The position numbers were made by a program, and so were the translations under genes. From Calothrix membranacea FACHB-236 (GTDB taxonomy: Bacteria; Cyanobacteriota; Cyanobacteriia; Cyanobacteriales; Nostocaceae), in contig NZ_JACJPX010000036.1 of assembly GCF_014696315.1 (NCBI RefSeq), forward strand, positions 1 to 64,000: 64,000 nucleotides of DNA. The letters are read 5' to 3'. Positions 55,920-64,000 of the stretch are shown piece by piece. The notes beneath the pieces were generated by a model. It was not told the origin of the DNA and made no database searches. It was given only the letters and a program-made list of their open reading frames with translations. Numbering within the stretch: position 1 is the first letter of the stretch; every line of letters starts with the position of its first letter.

Positions 55920-58028
55920 TTAGGCGATCGGCTCTCCTGGCCAAACTTCTGCATCTTCGAGAACATTATAAATAATTTGTTGGTAGGCTTTTGATTCTCT
56001 TGGAGGAAAAATACCCCAGGAATCCAATCCCCAAGAAGTTTGTATGGAACCAACAGCGAATACTTTCGCACCACTAGGGGCTGTAAAGTAAACTCCTTGT
56101 GCTGTATATACTGCCTCTGGTGGTAACTCCCCAATAAAAGACTCAGAGACATTTGAATTATCAGAGATTGAACCTAATATTTTAGATTCAAAAATAATTG
56201 AATTCATGAAACTAGGTGTATTTATTTGTGTTTGCGGCTGTGCAATTGGATCTGGATCGATATGATCCCATTCATAACCAACTAATAAAGGAATTTCATC
56301 ACCAGCTTGTAAGCCAGTTCCTCTTAGAACAGGATGATTTTGTTTAATTGTGAGCGGGGAACCACCATAAATATCATTACTATCACCGATATAACCAACG
56401 CCTAGTAATCCTTGCTCTCCAGTAATCCGACATCCATCTACTGTTTTATTAAATAATTCTGGATCGCGAAATCTATAAGTAGGTACAATATTTAATTTAT
56501 CTGGTTGGTAATTATTAACTACACCGCCAGCTAAAGCTTCATTTCGTTTGTGAATGGTAGCAGTTCTATAATCGCTACTCCACTTAATATTCCAATAGCA
56601 AGTATTTGCCGATAATGAAACTACGCTCACCCCACATTTTATGGCTTTTTGAATTGCTTTGTATTCTCTAAAACTCCAATACTCATCATGTCCGCTGTTC
56701 ATAAATACAGAATATTTTTGGACATATTCTGCCCCATTTTTGTCTATATCTTGTCCACAGCAGTAAGAAACACGATAAGCATTTTTTTCTAACCATCTAA
56801 TTGTCTGGTATTCCCATCGCAGTGGATTACTATTTGTTGCTGTATGATTGTAAGTATTGCCTTCCAAAGGTCTGTCTAGGGAAATTTGCAGTGAACGCTG
56901 ACCACTAGAATAAGATGAAAACTTATTACCAGCATTATAAGCAAAACTGTTATAAGCATCATATGTGCTGAAGGCAAATTTATACAAAATATCAGATTTT
57001 AAATTATCATCACGCAATACAAAGAAGGATAGACACTGCTTGCCTGTAAGCTTGTCTGTAAGCTTAACCATGTAACAACCAGTTACCCAATCTTTATCAG
57101 TTTTGAGGGTGTAGGTTGTGAGCCAATTAAATCTCACTAATTTAGTTACTGGTTCAACTGTTTCTGGATGTTGCTGAGTAGCTGGGATATTATCAGCTTC
57201 GTGAATTAGTCTAGCGCCTACTCCACTGTAATAACCCAATCTAAAGATTTCTACCTTGATATTTCCTAAAGTTGCTAAGCTTACCTTTAAATCAATAAAT
57301 TCTCCTTTATTGATTGACTGTGACGAGAGGAAAGCCGCTATTTGTAAATCTTGAGCATAATCAATATTATCCCATCCTTCTGTACCTGGCTTGAGGTTTT
57401 CTAGGAAGATTGGGTGATTAATTACGTGTTGTCTGACTTTAATAGTTTCTTGATCTTTGCTGGCATCAAAAACAATATCCTGATAGTAGTAACTGTTTTG
57501 ATAACTAAAGCTTGGGAAAGCAGGATATTTTGTTTCTCTGTCATTATAACCTGGAGCATAGTATGCAAATACACTATTAACTGATTCATTTGCACTGATT
57601 GCAGTAATTGCTCCTTTTGTATGAGAATCGTTGAAAAAGAAGGCTTTTCTTGGTAGCCTTTTTAAAATTTCTGTAGATACAAGATAAATTTTGCTGGTCT
57701 CAATGGTGATAGGTGTACTGAGGGATACTTCATTCCAAGAGTCTCCCACAATATTTGTAAACTCTGCTTCTGCTAATAATTGTTGTGTTTCTACATCCCA
57801 CAATCGAGCTTTATGAGGTTGGGTAATATCATCAGATGCAGGAATCCAAGCTCTAATAGCTTTTACAACTCCTGGAATAGAAGTTCTAAATTTAAACCCG
57901 AGATCGTAAGGTAAATCATCCCCTGCAATATGTCCATCAGATCTGGGATCTTTATCTTCAAATAAACGTAGATTTTGATTATTACCAATACCTATAACAT
58001 AATCAATAAAATCTGGTTTTGTTCTCAT
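55920..58028 (-). CDS. N,N-dimethylformamidase-like large-subunit family protein with DUF4082-type domain
   Basis: 702 residues. N-terminal beta domain (~35-175: YDLGFKFRTSIPGVVKAIR, AFFFNDSHTKGAI), like DUF4082. Then a domain related to the DMF deamidase beta subunit (~215-690) with VEIFRLGYYSG, FFVLRDD, TYDAYNSFA, FMNSGHDEYWSFREYKAI and VVSLSANTCYWNIKW. Members occur in actinobacteria and cyanobacteria with mostly unknown substrates. No signal peptide is evident, which is odd for a protein with an N-terminal beta-sandwich domain. Convergent with the minisatellite region. Confidence 0.8.
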   Translation of the reverse strand: MRTKPDFIDYVIGIGNNQNLRLFEDKDPRSDGHIAGDDLPYDLGFKFRTSIPGVVKAIRAWIPASDDITQPHKARLWDVETQQLLAEAEFTNIVGDSWNEVSLSTPITIETSKIYLVSTEILKRLPRKAFFFNDSHTKGAITAISANESVNSVFAYYAPGYNDRETKYPAFPSFSYQNSYYYQDIVFDASKDQETIKVRQHVINHPIFLENLKPGTEGWDNIDYAQDLQIAAFLSSQSINKGEFIDLKVSLATLGNIKVEIFRLGYYSGVGARLIHEADNIPATQQHPETVEPVTKLVRFNWLTTYTLKTDKDWVTGCYMVKLTDKLTGKQCLSFFVLRDDNLKSDILYKFAFSTYDAYNSFAYNAGNKFSSYSSGQRSLQISLDRPLEGNTYNHTATNSNPLRWEYQTIRWLEKNAYRVSYCCGQDIDKNGAEYVQKYSVFMNSGHDEYWSFREYKAIQKAIKCGVSVVSLSANTCYWNIKWSSDYRTATIHKRNEALAGGVVNNYQPDKLNIVPTYRFRDPELFNKTVDGCRITGEQGLLGVGYIGDSNDIYGGSPLTIKQNHPVLRGTGLQAGDEIPLLVGYEWDHIDPDPIAQPQTQINTPSFMNSIIFESKILGSISDNSNVSESFIGELPPEAVYTAQGVYFTAPSGAKVFAVGSIQTSWGLDSWGIFPPRESKAYQQIIYNVLEDAEVWPGEPIA

Positions 58029-58331
58029 ATTAATACCAAAATGAGTGAGAGGAAAAAATAAAATATGAGGATTGCTGAAATTAAGCTACAATTCGTATTT
58101 GATGTTTTCCGGATAGCTCTTTTATCAATTAAAAAAGAGCTATTTGGCATTTAAAGATGTAGAGAAAATCAAACTCAACGCCAGCTTTTATATACGAGAT
58201 TGCTTTTGAAAGTTACAAGGCTGAAAGCCATTGTTAAAAAATTAGATCTCAAAAAAATTCTTCACCGCCAGTAATTCAGCGGGTGCTATGGAGCGATAAT
58301 AGATATTTTGGTCTTCTAACTGTTCTAAAGT
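58029..58331. other. 303-bp divergent gap
   Basis: Between divergent genes; contains a small AT-rich inverted repeat (AGCTCTTTTATCAATTAAAAAAGAGCT at about 58115-58141). It could be a transcript-end or regulatory hairpin. No coding frame. Confidence 0.4.
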
Positions 58332-59507
58332 ATGAACAATGCAGGTAAAACACCTGTCTCATTAGGGCTGTTGGGTGCAGCTGCTTTTATGGTAATTGCT
58401 GATGTGCGGGTAATTGACCCACTTTTGCACATCATTGCTGACGAGTTTAAAGTTGGTGTCGGTAGTGCAGCAATTATTGTCAGTGCCTACACAATACCTT
58501 ATGGATTATTTCAATTAGTTTACGGCCCATTGGGCGATCGCATTGGCAAACTGAAAGTCATTACAGCTGCACTCACAGCCTTTGCTGTGGGAACTGCGGC
58601 TTGTGCTTTTGTGCCTAATATCATGCTTCTCACTTTACTGCGCTTCCTCACTGGTGTGGTAGCAGCCGGCATTATCCCCGTTACCTTAGCTTATATCGGT
58701 GACAACTTCCCCTACGAACAACGCCAAGCTGCTATTGGCAAATATTTAAGCGCGCTGGTATTAGGACAAATTCTCGGCGGTAGTTTGGGCGGTATCTTTG
58801 GGGAATATGTCAGCTGGCGAGAGATATTTTTAGTATTTGGGATTGTATCGCTAGTTATATCTATAGAATTGTGGCGGAAAACTGGCAAACTACGTCATGA
58901 AACACATTCTCATGTTCCCTTTGGTTGGGCAACATTCCGCCCCTATTTGCAACTGATGACGCAACCAGTCGCCCAAACTGTAATTATTGGCGTATTTATT
59001 GAAGGTTTTTGCGTATTTGGGGGATTTGCTTATGTGGGTGCATTCCTCCGAGATAGATACAGCTTACCCTATGTAGCAATTGGCTTTATGCTCAGTGGCT
59101 TTGGATTAGGTGGACTAATTTACAGCCGTTCAGTCAAGTATTTGGTGCGGCGATTGGGGGAAAGGGGGTTAATGGGGTTTGGTGGGGTGTTGATGTGTAT
59201 TTCTTTTTTAGCGATCGCATTATTGCAGAATTGGGTGCTGTTTGTTCCCTTCAATATTCTTATGGGATTAGGCTTTTACATGATGCACAGCACATTGCAA
59301 ACCCAAGCCACAGAACTTGCACCCGAAGCGCGAGGAACTGCGGTGTCGCTATTTGCCTTTAACTTATTTATTGGACAGGGAATTGGTGCAGCCGCCTTTG
59401 GCAGAATTGTCGATAGTTATGGCTATATTCCTTGTTTTATCATTACAGGAATTGCGATCGCCTTGCTTTCCCTTTGGCTAGTCAAGCGGAAGCAGCAGTC
59501 TCGATGA
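58332..59507 (+). CDS. MFS transporter (Bcr/CflA/AraJ-like drug or metabolite efflux)
   Basis: 391 residues with about 12 transmembrane helices. The loop 2-3 motif GPLGDRIGKLKV is in place (~66-77), followed by the antiporter motif C region LGQILGGSLGGIFGE. It belongs to the DHA1-like drug/sugar efflux group. The substrate is unknown. Possibly cotranscribed with the alpha/beta hydrolase 278 bp downstream. Confidence 0.85.
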   Translation: MNNAGKTPVSLGLLGAAAFMVIADVRVIDPLLHIIADEFKVGVGSAAIIVSAYTIPYGLFQLVYGPLGDRIGKLKVITAALTAFAVGTAACAFVPNIMLLTLLRFLTGVVAAGIIPVTLAYIGDNFPYEQRQAAIGKYLSALVLGQILGGSLGGIFGEYVSWREIFLVFGIVSLVISIELWRKTGKLRHETHSHVPFGWATFRPYLQLMTQPVAQTVIIGVFIEGFCVFGGFAYVGAFLRDRYSLPYVAIGFMLSGFGLGGLIYSRSVKYLVRRLGERGLMGFGGVLMCISFLAIALLQNWVLFVPFNILMGLGFYMMHSTLQTQATELAPEARGTAVSLFAFNLFIGQGIGAAAFGRIVDSYGYIPCFIITGIAIALLSLWLVKRKQQSR

Positions 59508-59719
59508 AAATTTTTTCATCGTCATACATGAAAGAAAGATGAGGGGGATGAGGGAGAAATAATAACAGGACTTAGCGCACTTTCATCTACCCCTAGTGAG
59601 AAATACAACTCATACTGTAGTCAAGTTCTAGAGGATAATCAAAAGCGATCGCACCTGTATGAAAAACTAATTTTCAACAAGATTAAATACTCCATTGAGA
59701 AACTGCACAATTATCAATT

Positions 59720-59777
59720 TCTCCCCCATCCCCCTCATCCCCCTCATCTCCCTCATCCCCCTCATCTCCCTCATCCC
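59720..59777. repeat. CCCCCTCAT-type 9-bp repeats
   Basis: Five to six imperfect copies of a 9-bp pyrimidine-rich unit (CCCCCTCAT/CTCCCTCAT) just upstream of the hydrolase start. Strong strand asymmetry (polypyrimidine). Confidence 0.85.
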
Positions 59778-59785
59778 ACTTAACT

Positions 59786-60583
59786 ATGCCTAGAGTCCAC
59801 GTTAATGGAATCGATTTGTTCTATGACATCCAAGGCACAGGTGAGCCATTACTATTAATTTCAGGCTTCTTGTGCGATCATGCCTATTGGTCATTGCTGA
59901 TGCCTTCACTAAAGCAGTATCAAGTAATTCGCTTCGATAACCGAGGCTTTGGGAGAACTTCTGCACCTGATAGTCCCTACACTATTCAGCAAATGGCAAA
60001 TGATGCAGCCGCCCTACTAGAAAAAATTGGCATCAATAAGATACATCTAGCAGGCCATTCAATGGGAGGCTTAATTGCTCAAGAACTTGCATTAGCTCAC
60101 CCAGAAAAAGTAAAAAGTTTAATACTAATCTCATCCTTAGCCAAGGGTGATGCTCTATTCAATAGTATTGTCTCCACCTGGGGCGAACTCCCCCGCACTC
60201 TCGACTGGAAAACTTACCAGCAAGTCATCTTACCGTGGATATTTACTGATGAGTTCTACTCTATTCCTGGGATGATCGATATGATCATTAAAATGGCAGT
60301 TAACTACCAATTTCCGCCAACCCCTCATGGAATCTATCATCAAAGCCGCGCTATCCTAGGCTGCGACACTACACAACGCCTCATAGATATTCAATGTCCT
60401 ACTTTAGTTATGGTAGGTAAAGAAGATATTCTCACCCCTGTAAAATTTTCTCACCAACTTGCCCAAGGTATTCCCCAAGCAGAACTTGTAGTTCTCAACT
60501 CTGGGGGACATGGCTTCTTGATTGAATCACCGGAAGATGTCGCCGCCGCAATGCTGAAGTTTCTCTCAGCTAAACAGTCTTGA
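59786..60583 (+). CDS. alpha/beta-hydrolase fold protein
   Basis: 265 residues. Nucleophile elbow GHSMGG (Ser94 region), acid Asp in VGKEDILTP, and His in GGHGFLIESPE. The oxyanion region LISGFLCDHAYWS (~26-38) is normal. It is close to haloperoxidase/3-oxoadipate enol-lactonase-like esterases; substrate cannot be told. Cytoplasmic. The start ATG lies just after the pyrimidine repeat, so the ribosome-binding site is weak. Confidence 0.88.
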   Translation: MPRVHVNGIDLFYDIQGTGEPLLLISGFLCDHAYWSLLMPSLKQYQVIRFDNRGFGRTSAPDSPYTIQQMANDAAALLEKIGINKIHLAGHSMGGLIAQELALAHPEKVKSLILISSLAKGDALFNSIVSTWGELPRTLDWKTYQQVILPWIFTDEFYSIPGMIDMIIKMAVNYQFPPTPHGIYHQSRAILGCDTTQRLIDIQCPTLVMVGKEDILTPVKFSHQLAQGIPQAELVVLNSGGHGFLIESPEDVAAAMLKFLSAKQS

Positions 60584-60678
60584 GTAATTACTTAGCACTC
60601 TTAGGATTTTCCGAAATAGCAGATGTCTCTGATGTATCTATAGAACAGCAAGATACATGAGAGCTAACTGGAATATTT

Positions 60679-61068
60679 ATGAAATCCTCTCCCCTAGCCT
60701 TAGCCGTTGTGATTGGTGCGCTTACCATTACCCAGAGTGCTTACGCTAACCAAAAGAATGTTCCATCTACAAACAGCCAGAATCATCAAGCTGCGGTTTT
60801 AGCAACAAAACCATTGTCGCTCATTGGTAAATGGGGTTATAGTCTCAACCAAAATAATTCTCCATTAACAGGCAATACAATTTTGCGCGAGCAAGAAAAA
60901 GTATGCAAAAATCTTAACCCATTTGAGATTATCCAAAATCCCAATATTTTATTTACGCCCTGTCAGCAACCAACAACTAAAACAACTGCTCAACTCTCTG
61001 AGCCAATTGAATATTTCAAAGTTCCACCTCTCGATTCGGGAATTAAGGTAACAGTTTCTAAATTTTAA
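60679..61068 (+). CDS. small secreted protein, hypothetical
   Basis: 129 residues. Sec signal peptide (SPLALAVVIGALTITQSAYA, cleavage after AYA near residue 24). Mature part is polar and Gln/Asn-rich, with two Cys (VCKNLNPFEI, FTPCQQP) that may form a disulfide. No family recognised. Follows the hydrolase after 95 bp on the same strand. Confidence 0.65.
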   Translation: MKSSPLALAVVIGALTITQSAYANQKNVPSTNSQNHQAAVLATKPLSLIGKWGYSLNQNNSPLTGNTILREQEKVCKNLNPFEIIQNPNILFTPCQQPTTKTTAQLSEPIEYFKVPPLDSGIKVTVSKF

Positions 61069-61191
61069 GATAGGTCAGAAAAAGAAAACAGTAAAAAATA
61101 GTTTTGGTGTGGGTAATGCTCCTTCTAAAACTTCATTTTTATGCAAGGAATCACAGCAGATTGTAACTTCGTTATACATAGAATATCGTAG

Positions 61192-61212
61192 GGGCAAGGC
61201 AGTGCCTTGCCC
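61192..61212. repeat. palindromic GGGCAAGGCA / TGCCTTGCCC hairpin
   Basis: 10-bp perfect stem with a 1-nt centre. A dispersed intergenic palindrome of a kind common in cyanobacterial genomes; also a plausible transcript-end structure between convergent genes. Confidence 0.75.
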
Positions 61213-61338
61213 TGATAATTATCTGTACCTCACCAACCTGCAATCTGCTGTAAATTAGAGATAATTTCAACCAGAACTGAAATCAAGCTACATTTAGCTC
61301 AAGGTAAATTCAAAAAATGACGCATTAGGAATTAGCAA

Positions 61339-62547
61339 TTAAACTACCATTGCTGTAGCTTTCAAATCAAAAATCTTTTCGATGATATCTTCTACCACTT
61401 TATCGGGTGTAGATGCACCAGAAGTAATACCCACGGCAATCTTTCCTGCTGGTAACCAGTTATCTGTAGTAACTATATCCCCAGTTAATTGTCGATGTTC
61501 AATAGATTCCGCTGATTTAATTCGCTCTACACAATCAATGTGATAAGAAGGAATTCCTCGCTCAAAAGCTATCTGTTGTAATTGTGTGGTGTTGGAAGAA
61601 TTAAAACCACCAATTACTATCATCAAATCAAGATTTTGTTGCACTAAGTCCAACATTGCATCTTGGCGTTCTTGGGTAGCATCACAGATGGTATTAAAGC
61701 TTTGGAAATGTTGATTGATTTCTGTGGGGCCGTATTTGTGCATCATAGTACGCTCAAAGAGCTTACCAATTTGCTCAGTTTCGCCTTTGAGCATTGTTGT
61801 TTGGTTAGCAATCCCCACCCGTTCTAAATCTTTATCGGGATCAAATCCGGCTGAACAGGCTTTGGCAAATTTTTGCAGAAATTCTTCGCGATCGCCTCCG
61901 TGGAGAATATAGTTGGTAACATATTCTGCTTCCCGCATATTCAGCACAATTAGGTATTTTCCTGCAAAGGAACTGGTAGCAACGGTTTCTTCGTGCTTGT
62001 ATTTACCGTGAATAATCGAGGTATAGTCTACTTTTTTGTGCTTTTCAACGGTATTCCAAACTTTAGATACCCAAGGACAGGTTGTATCCACGATTTTGCA
62101 GCCTTTCTCATGAAGAATCTGCATCTCCTGAACGCTAGCCCCAAATGCAGGTAAGATGACTACATCTTCATTCTCAACTACAGTAAAGTCTTTTTTCCCA
62201 GCATTCACAGGAATAAATTTTACCTCCATTTCCTGCATCCGCTGATTCACAGAGGGATTGTGAATAATCTCATTAGTAATCCAAATACGCTCAGTGGGGA
62301 AGTGCTGGCGGGTTTCATAAGCCATTGCTACTGCACGTTCTACACCCCAGCAGAAACCAAAAGCTTGCGCCAACAGAATTGTCACCTCACCACGTTCTAG
62401 AGTGTAATTGCGATCGCGAATCTGTTGGATTAAGTTACTCTGATACTCAGACTGTAACTGAGTAGCCACTTCCGCCTGATGACCAAATCCTTTGCGATTA
62501 TAGTTTTCCGAATGTTGGAGGCTACGTTTAAAAGCTTTTGTATCCAT
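61339..62547 (-). CDS. ispH: 4-hydroxy-3-methylbut-2-enyl diphosphate reductase (IspH/LytB)
   Basis: 402 residues, cyanobacterial/plastid length. Iron-sulfur ligands: Cys in [11 protein letters not shown], in [15 protein letters not shown], and in [12 protein letters not shown]. Glu in the EVRH-type region and [13 protein letters not shown] are also present. It catalyses the last step of the MEP pathway, making IPP and DMAPP for carotenoids, phytol and quinones, with electrons from ferredoxin. It is a single gene; the 3' neighbour is convergent. Confidence 0.96.
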   Translation of the reverse strand: MDTKAFKRSLQHSENYNRKGFGHQAEVATQLQSEYQSNLIQQIRDRNYTLERGEVTILLAQAFGFCWGVERAVAMAYETRQHFPTERIWITNEIIHNPSVNQRMQEMEVKFIPVNAGKKDFTVVENEDVVILPAFGASVQEMQILHEKGCKIVDTTCPWVSKVWNTVEKHKKVDYTSIIHGKYKHEETVATSSFAGKYLIVLNMREAEYVTNYILHGGDREEFLQKFAKACSAGFDPDKDLERVGIANQTTMLKGETEQIGKLFERTMMHKYGPTEINQHFQSFNTICDATQERQDAMLDLVQQNLDLMIVIGGFNSSNTTQLQQIAFERGIPSYHIDCVERIKSAESIEHRQLTGDIVTTDNWLPAGKIAVGITSGASTPDKVVEDIIEKIFDLKATAMVV

Positions 62548-62623
62548 TGGATTGTTCTAGTTAGTTCACCATCTCTCATTTTCTCTCGTCAAGACGCTAA
62601 TGAGGTATGTAACATAACTTAAA

Positions 62624-62707
62624 CTGGGGACTGGGGACTGGGGACTGGGGACTGGGGACTGGGTAATGGGTAATGGGGAATGGGGAATGGGTAATGGGTA
62701 ATGGGGA
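62624..62707. repeat. GGGGACT / GGGTAAT / GGGGAAT heptamer array
   Basis: About 12 tandem heptamers: five GGGGACT-type, then mixed GGGTAAT and GGGGAAT. A short minus-strand frame through it is repeat-derived. Confidence 0.93.
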
Positions 62708-62773
62708 TTAGGTAGAAGAGAAAAATCACTTTTGACTCTTGTACAGACGCGATTCATCGCGTCTCCGTGCTGA

Positions 62774-62977
62774 CTAATCGACTACTTTAATTAATCCGCC
62801 TTGTACAGCTTGAAAAACTTTGTTGATTTGCGACTTTTCCTGTTCGTTCAAATCTTCTTTAGATAGCAAAGCTGACATTAAAAGCTGTTGGTCTTGGCGT
62901 GTAATTCTACGGATATTTAAGATACGCTCAAAGACAGTCTCTAACTGTACTTGGTTTGTAGGCGCAGTGATTAACAT
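62774..62977 (-). CDS. small conserved cyanobacterial protein, function unknown
   Basis: 67 residues, all-helical by pattern: RILNIRRITRQDQQLLMSAL (~18-37) and LNEQEKSQINKVFQAVQGGL. Similar short proteins occur widely in cyanobacteria. No signal or membrane segment. Upstream of ispH on the same strand but separated by ~220 bp of repeat DNA. Confidence 0.75.
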   Translation of the reverse strand: MLITAPTNQVQLETVFERILNIRRITRQDQQLLMSALLSKEDLNEQEKSQINKVFQAVQGGLIKVVD

Positions 62978-63245
62978 ATTTTCTTAATAAAAATTAGTTG
63001 ATTCATATAATGTCTATAGTTAAACTAACAATTTTTGATAAAGCTTGACATTAGTACCTATACGGAAACAACAAAGAGTATTAACTATAGCGGTTTTCAT
63101 CTAAATGGAATAAACTACTCTATCCCCAATACCTAATCCCCAATCCCCAGCCCCCAACCCATTTGTGCTAGAATTTCCTGGCAAGTTTGAACTCTACAAC
63201 TGGAACGCAACATAAGATCAGCCCAACATTGATGTAACTAATCAA

Positions 63246-64000
63246 ATGAATTCTGGACAACCATTAGGTTCAGTCACCCAAGGCTCTCTGACTGGAGGGT
63301 TAGAAGTAAGATTACACCCCGATATCTCTGTTGAAGATATGCGAGTGGGTAAGTTTTTAGTTGTGCAAGGGATGCGATCGCGCTTTTTCTGTATGCTGAC
63401 AGATGTAGCGCTAGGAACTGCTAATGCCCGTATTATTGCTGATCCACCAAATTGGGAAGATACTTTTTTACGGGAAGTATTAGCTGGTAGTGGTACATAC
63501 GGCACGATTAATCTCGCGCCGATGTTGATGTTTACACCAGAAGAAGTTGAGGAATCTTTCTCACCCACAAATGGTAAATCAGCCAATCCCTTTGTGCCAT
63601 CCATGACTGGTTTAGCTTCGTTTCAGCCTCAAACTAGCACCACAATGGAATTGTTACCAGTGAAAACGATTCCCAGTCACTTTAGCCAAGTTTACGAAGC
63701 TAGCGTTGATGATTTTCGCCGCGTTTTTGGTTGGGAAGATGATACCCAAAGGAAAAACTTCTCCATTGGCAAACCGCTAGATATGGATGTACCAGTCTGT
63801 ATCGATTTAGACAGGTTTGTGGAACGGAGTAACGGGGTATTTGGCAAATCGGGAACTGGTAAATCCTTCCTGACACGCTTAGTTTTAGCTGGGATAGTCC
63901 GGAAAAACGCGGCGGTAAATTTGATTTTTGATATGCACTCCGAATACGGCTGGCAAGCCGTGTGTGAAGGCAAGCAATATAGTACCGTTAAAGGATTAAA
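63246..64000 (+). CDS. HerA/FtsK-like P-loop ATPase (3' end outside window)
   Basis: Open from ATG at 63246 to the window end, 251 residues so far. The N-terminal part (~1-190) is a beta-rich HAS-barrel-like region (VRLHPDISVEDMRVGKFLVV). Walker A GKSGTGKSFLTR lies at ~198-209 and Walker B-like FDMHSEYG at ~226-233. This is the HerA/DUF87 group: hexameric DNA pumps or translocases. The C-terminal part (sensor residues, partner domains) is not visible. No NurA gene lies next to it on this side. Confidence 0.85.
   Translation, partial: MNSGQPLGSVTQGSLTGGLEVRLHPDISVEDMRVGKFLVVQGMRSRFFCMLTDVALGTANARIIADPPNWEDTFLREVLAGSGTYGTINLAPMLMFTPEEVEESFSPTNGKSANPFVPSMTGLASFQPQTSTTMELLPVKTIPSHFSQVYEASVDDFRRVFGWEDDTQRKNFSIGKPLDMDVPVCIDLDRFVERSNGVFGKSGTGKSFLTRLVLAGIVRKNAAVNLIFDMHSEYGWQAVCEGKQYSTVKGL

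Noticed and set aside
62566-62757. 63-codon minus-strand frame
   Set aside because: Translation of the GGGGACT heptamer array.
1-64000. tRNA, rRNA, CRISPR arrays, prophage
   Set aside because: No T-arm/acceptor patterns, no direct-repeat/spacer arrays and no phage structural genes were seen by eye. A tRNAscan or CRISPR search would be needed to exclude weak cases.

Overview
The window comes from a filamentous, probably heterocyst-forming (Nostocales) cyanobacterium. The evidence is dense HIP1 octamers (GCGATCGC) throughout, phycobilisome linker genes (cpcD, cpcG), many multidomain REC/histidine-kinase proteins, a eukaryote-type Ser/Thr kinase, carotenoid-type FAD oxidoreductases, a PEP-CTERM protein and many heptanucleotide tandem repeats between genes. 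It is chromosomal and mostly well-conserved household and sensory content, with small mobile-element scars. I saw no tRNA, rRNA, CRISPR array, prophage or complete insertion sequence.

Layout. 0-2.3 kb: the 3' tail of an ISKra4-type transposase abuts a TPR protein whose N-terminal part appears to be lost; a 66-bp HIP1-rich tandem repeat and a small orphan protein follow. 2.5-10.5 kb: a tight minus-strand cell-surface polysaccharide operon (four family-2 glycosyltransferases, a methyltransferase, an ABC-2 permease and a Wzt-type ATPase). 10.8-16.3 kb: plus-strand continuation with another glycosyltransferase, a UGM-like FAD oxidoreductase, a GT-C-like membrane protein and a PEP-CTERM protein. 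16.6-22.7 kb: a MITE-like element, then housekeeping genes (HAD phosphatase, mtnP, PfpI, DUF4142 lipoprotein, rbgA/ylqF, two VOC proteins).

22.8-30.1 kb: a decayed fdhD, an RcaC-like response regulator (REC-wHTH-Hpt-pseudoREC-REC) preceded by a truncated receiver, a cupin protein, a CpcD-domain protein with an unusual His-rich tail, cpcD, cpcG and an XRE regulator. This looks like a light-harvesting antenna island without any phycobiliprotein subunit gene. 30.3-36 kb: a small basic protein, an orphan TrbI/VirB10-like protein, a long AT-rich gap, a Tat-exported PhoX-family protein and an orphan small protein. 36.6-50 kb: two consecutive hybrid histidine kinases, a desaturase-like oxidoreductase, a methyltransferase, a stand-alone cyclic-nucleotide-binding protein, small membrane proteins, a third REC-kinase, an MFS transporter and a Ser/Thr kinase.

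50.3-55.5 kb: a CrtH-like oxidoreductase, divergent from an MlaF/MlaD-type lipid-transport pair and a Rieske oxygenase. 55.5-64 kb: a 21-bp minisatellite, a large DMFase-like protein, an MFS transporter, an alpha/beta hydrolase, a small secreted protein, ispH, a small conserved protein, and the start of a HerA-type ATPase running off the window end.

The most interesting points are: a short accessory domain that seems to be shared by three glycosyltransferases, at the N-terminus in two and the C-terminus in one; the RcaC-like regulator next to linker-only phycobilisome genes; the tailed CpcD-domain protein; the orphan VirB10-like protein; and several families of intergenic repeats. All functional assignments come from reading motifs by eye, without database searches.
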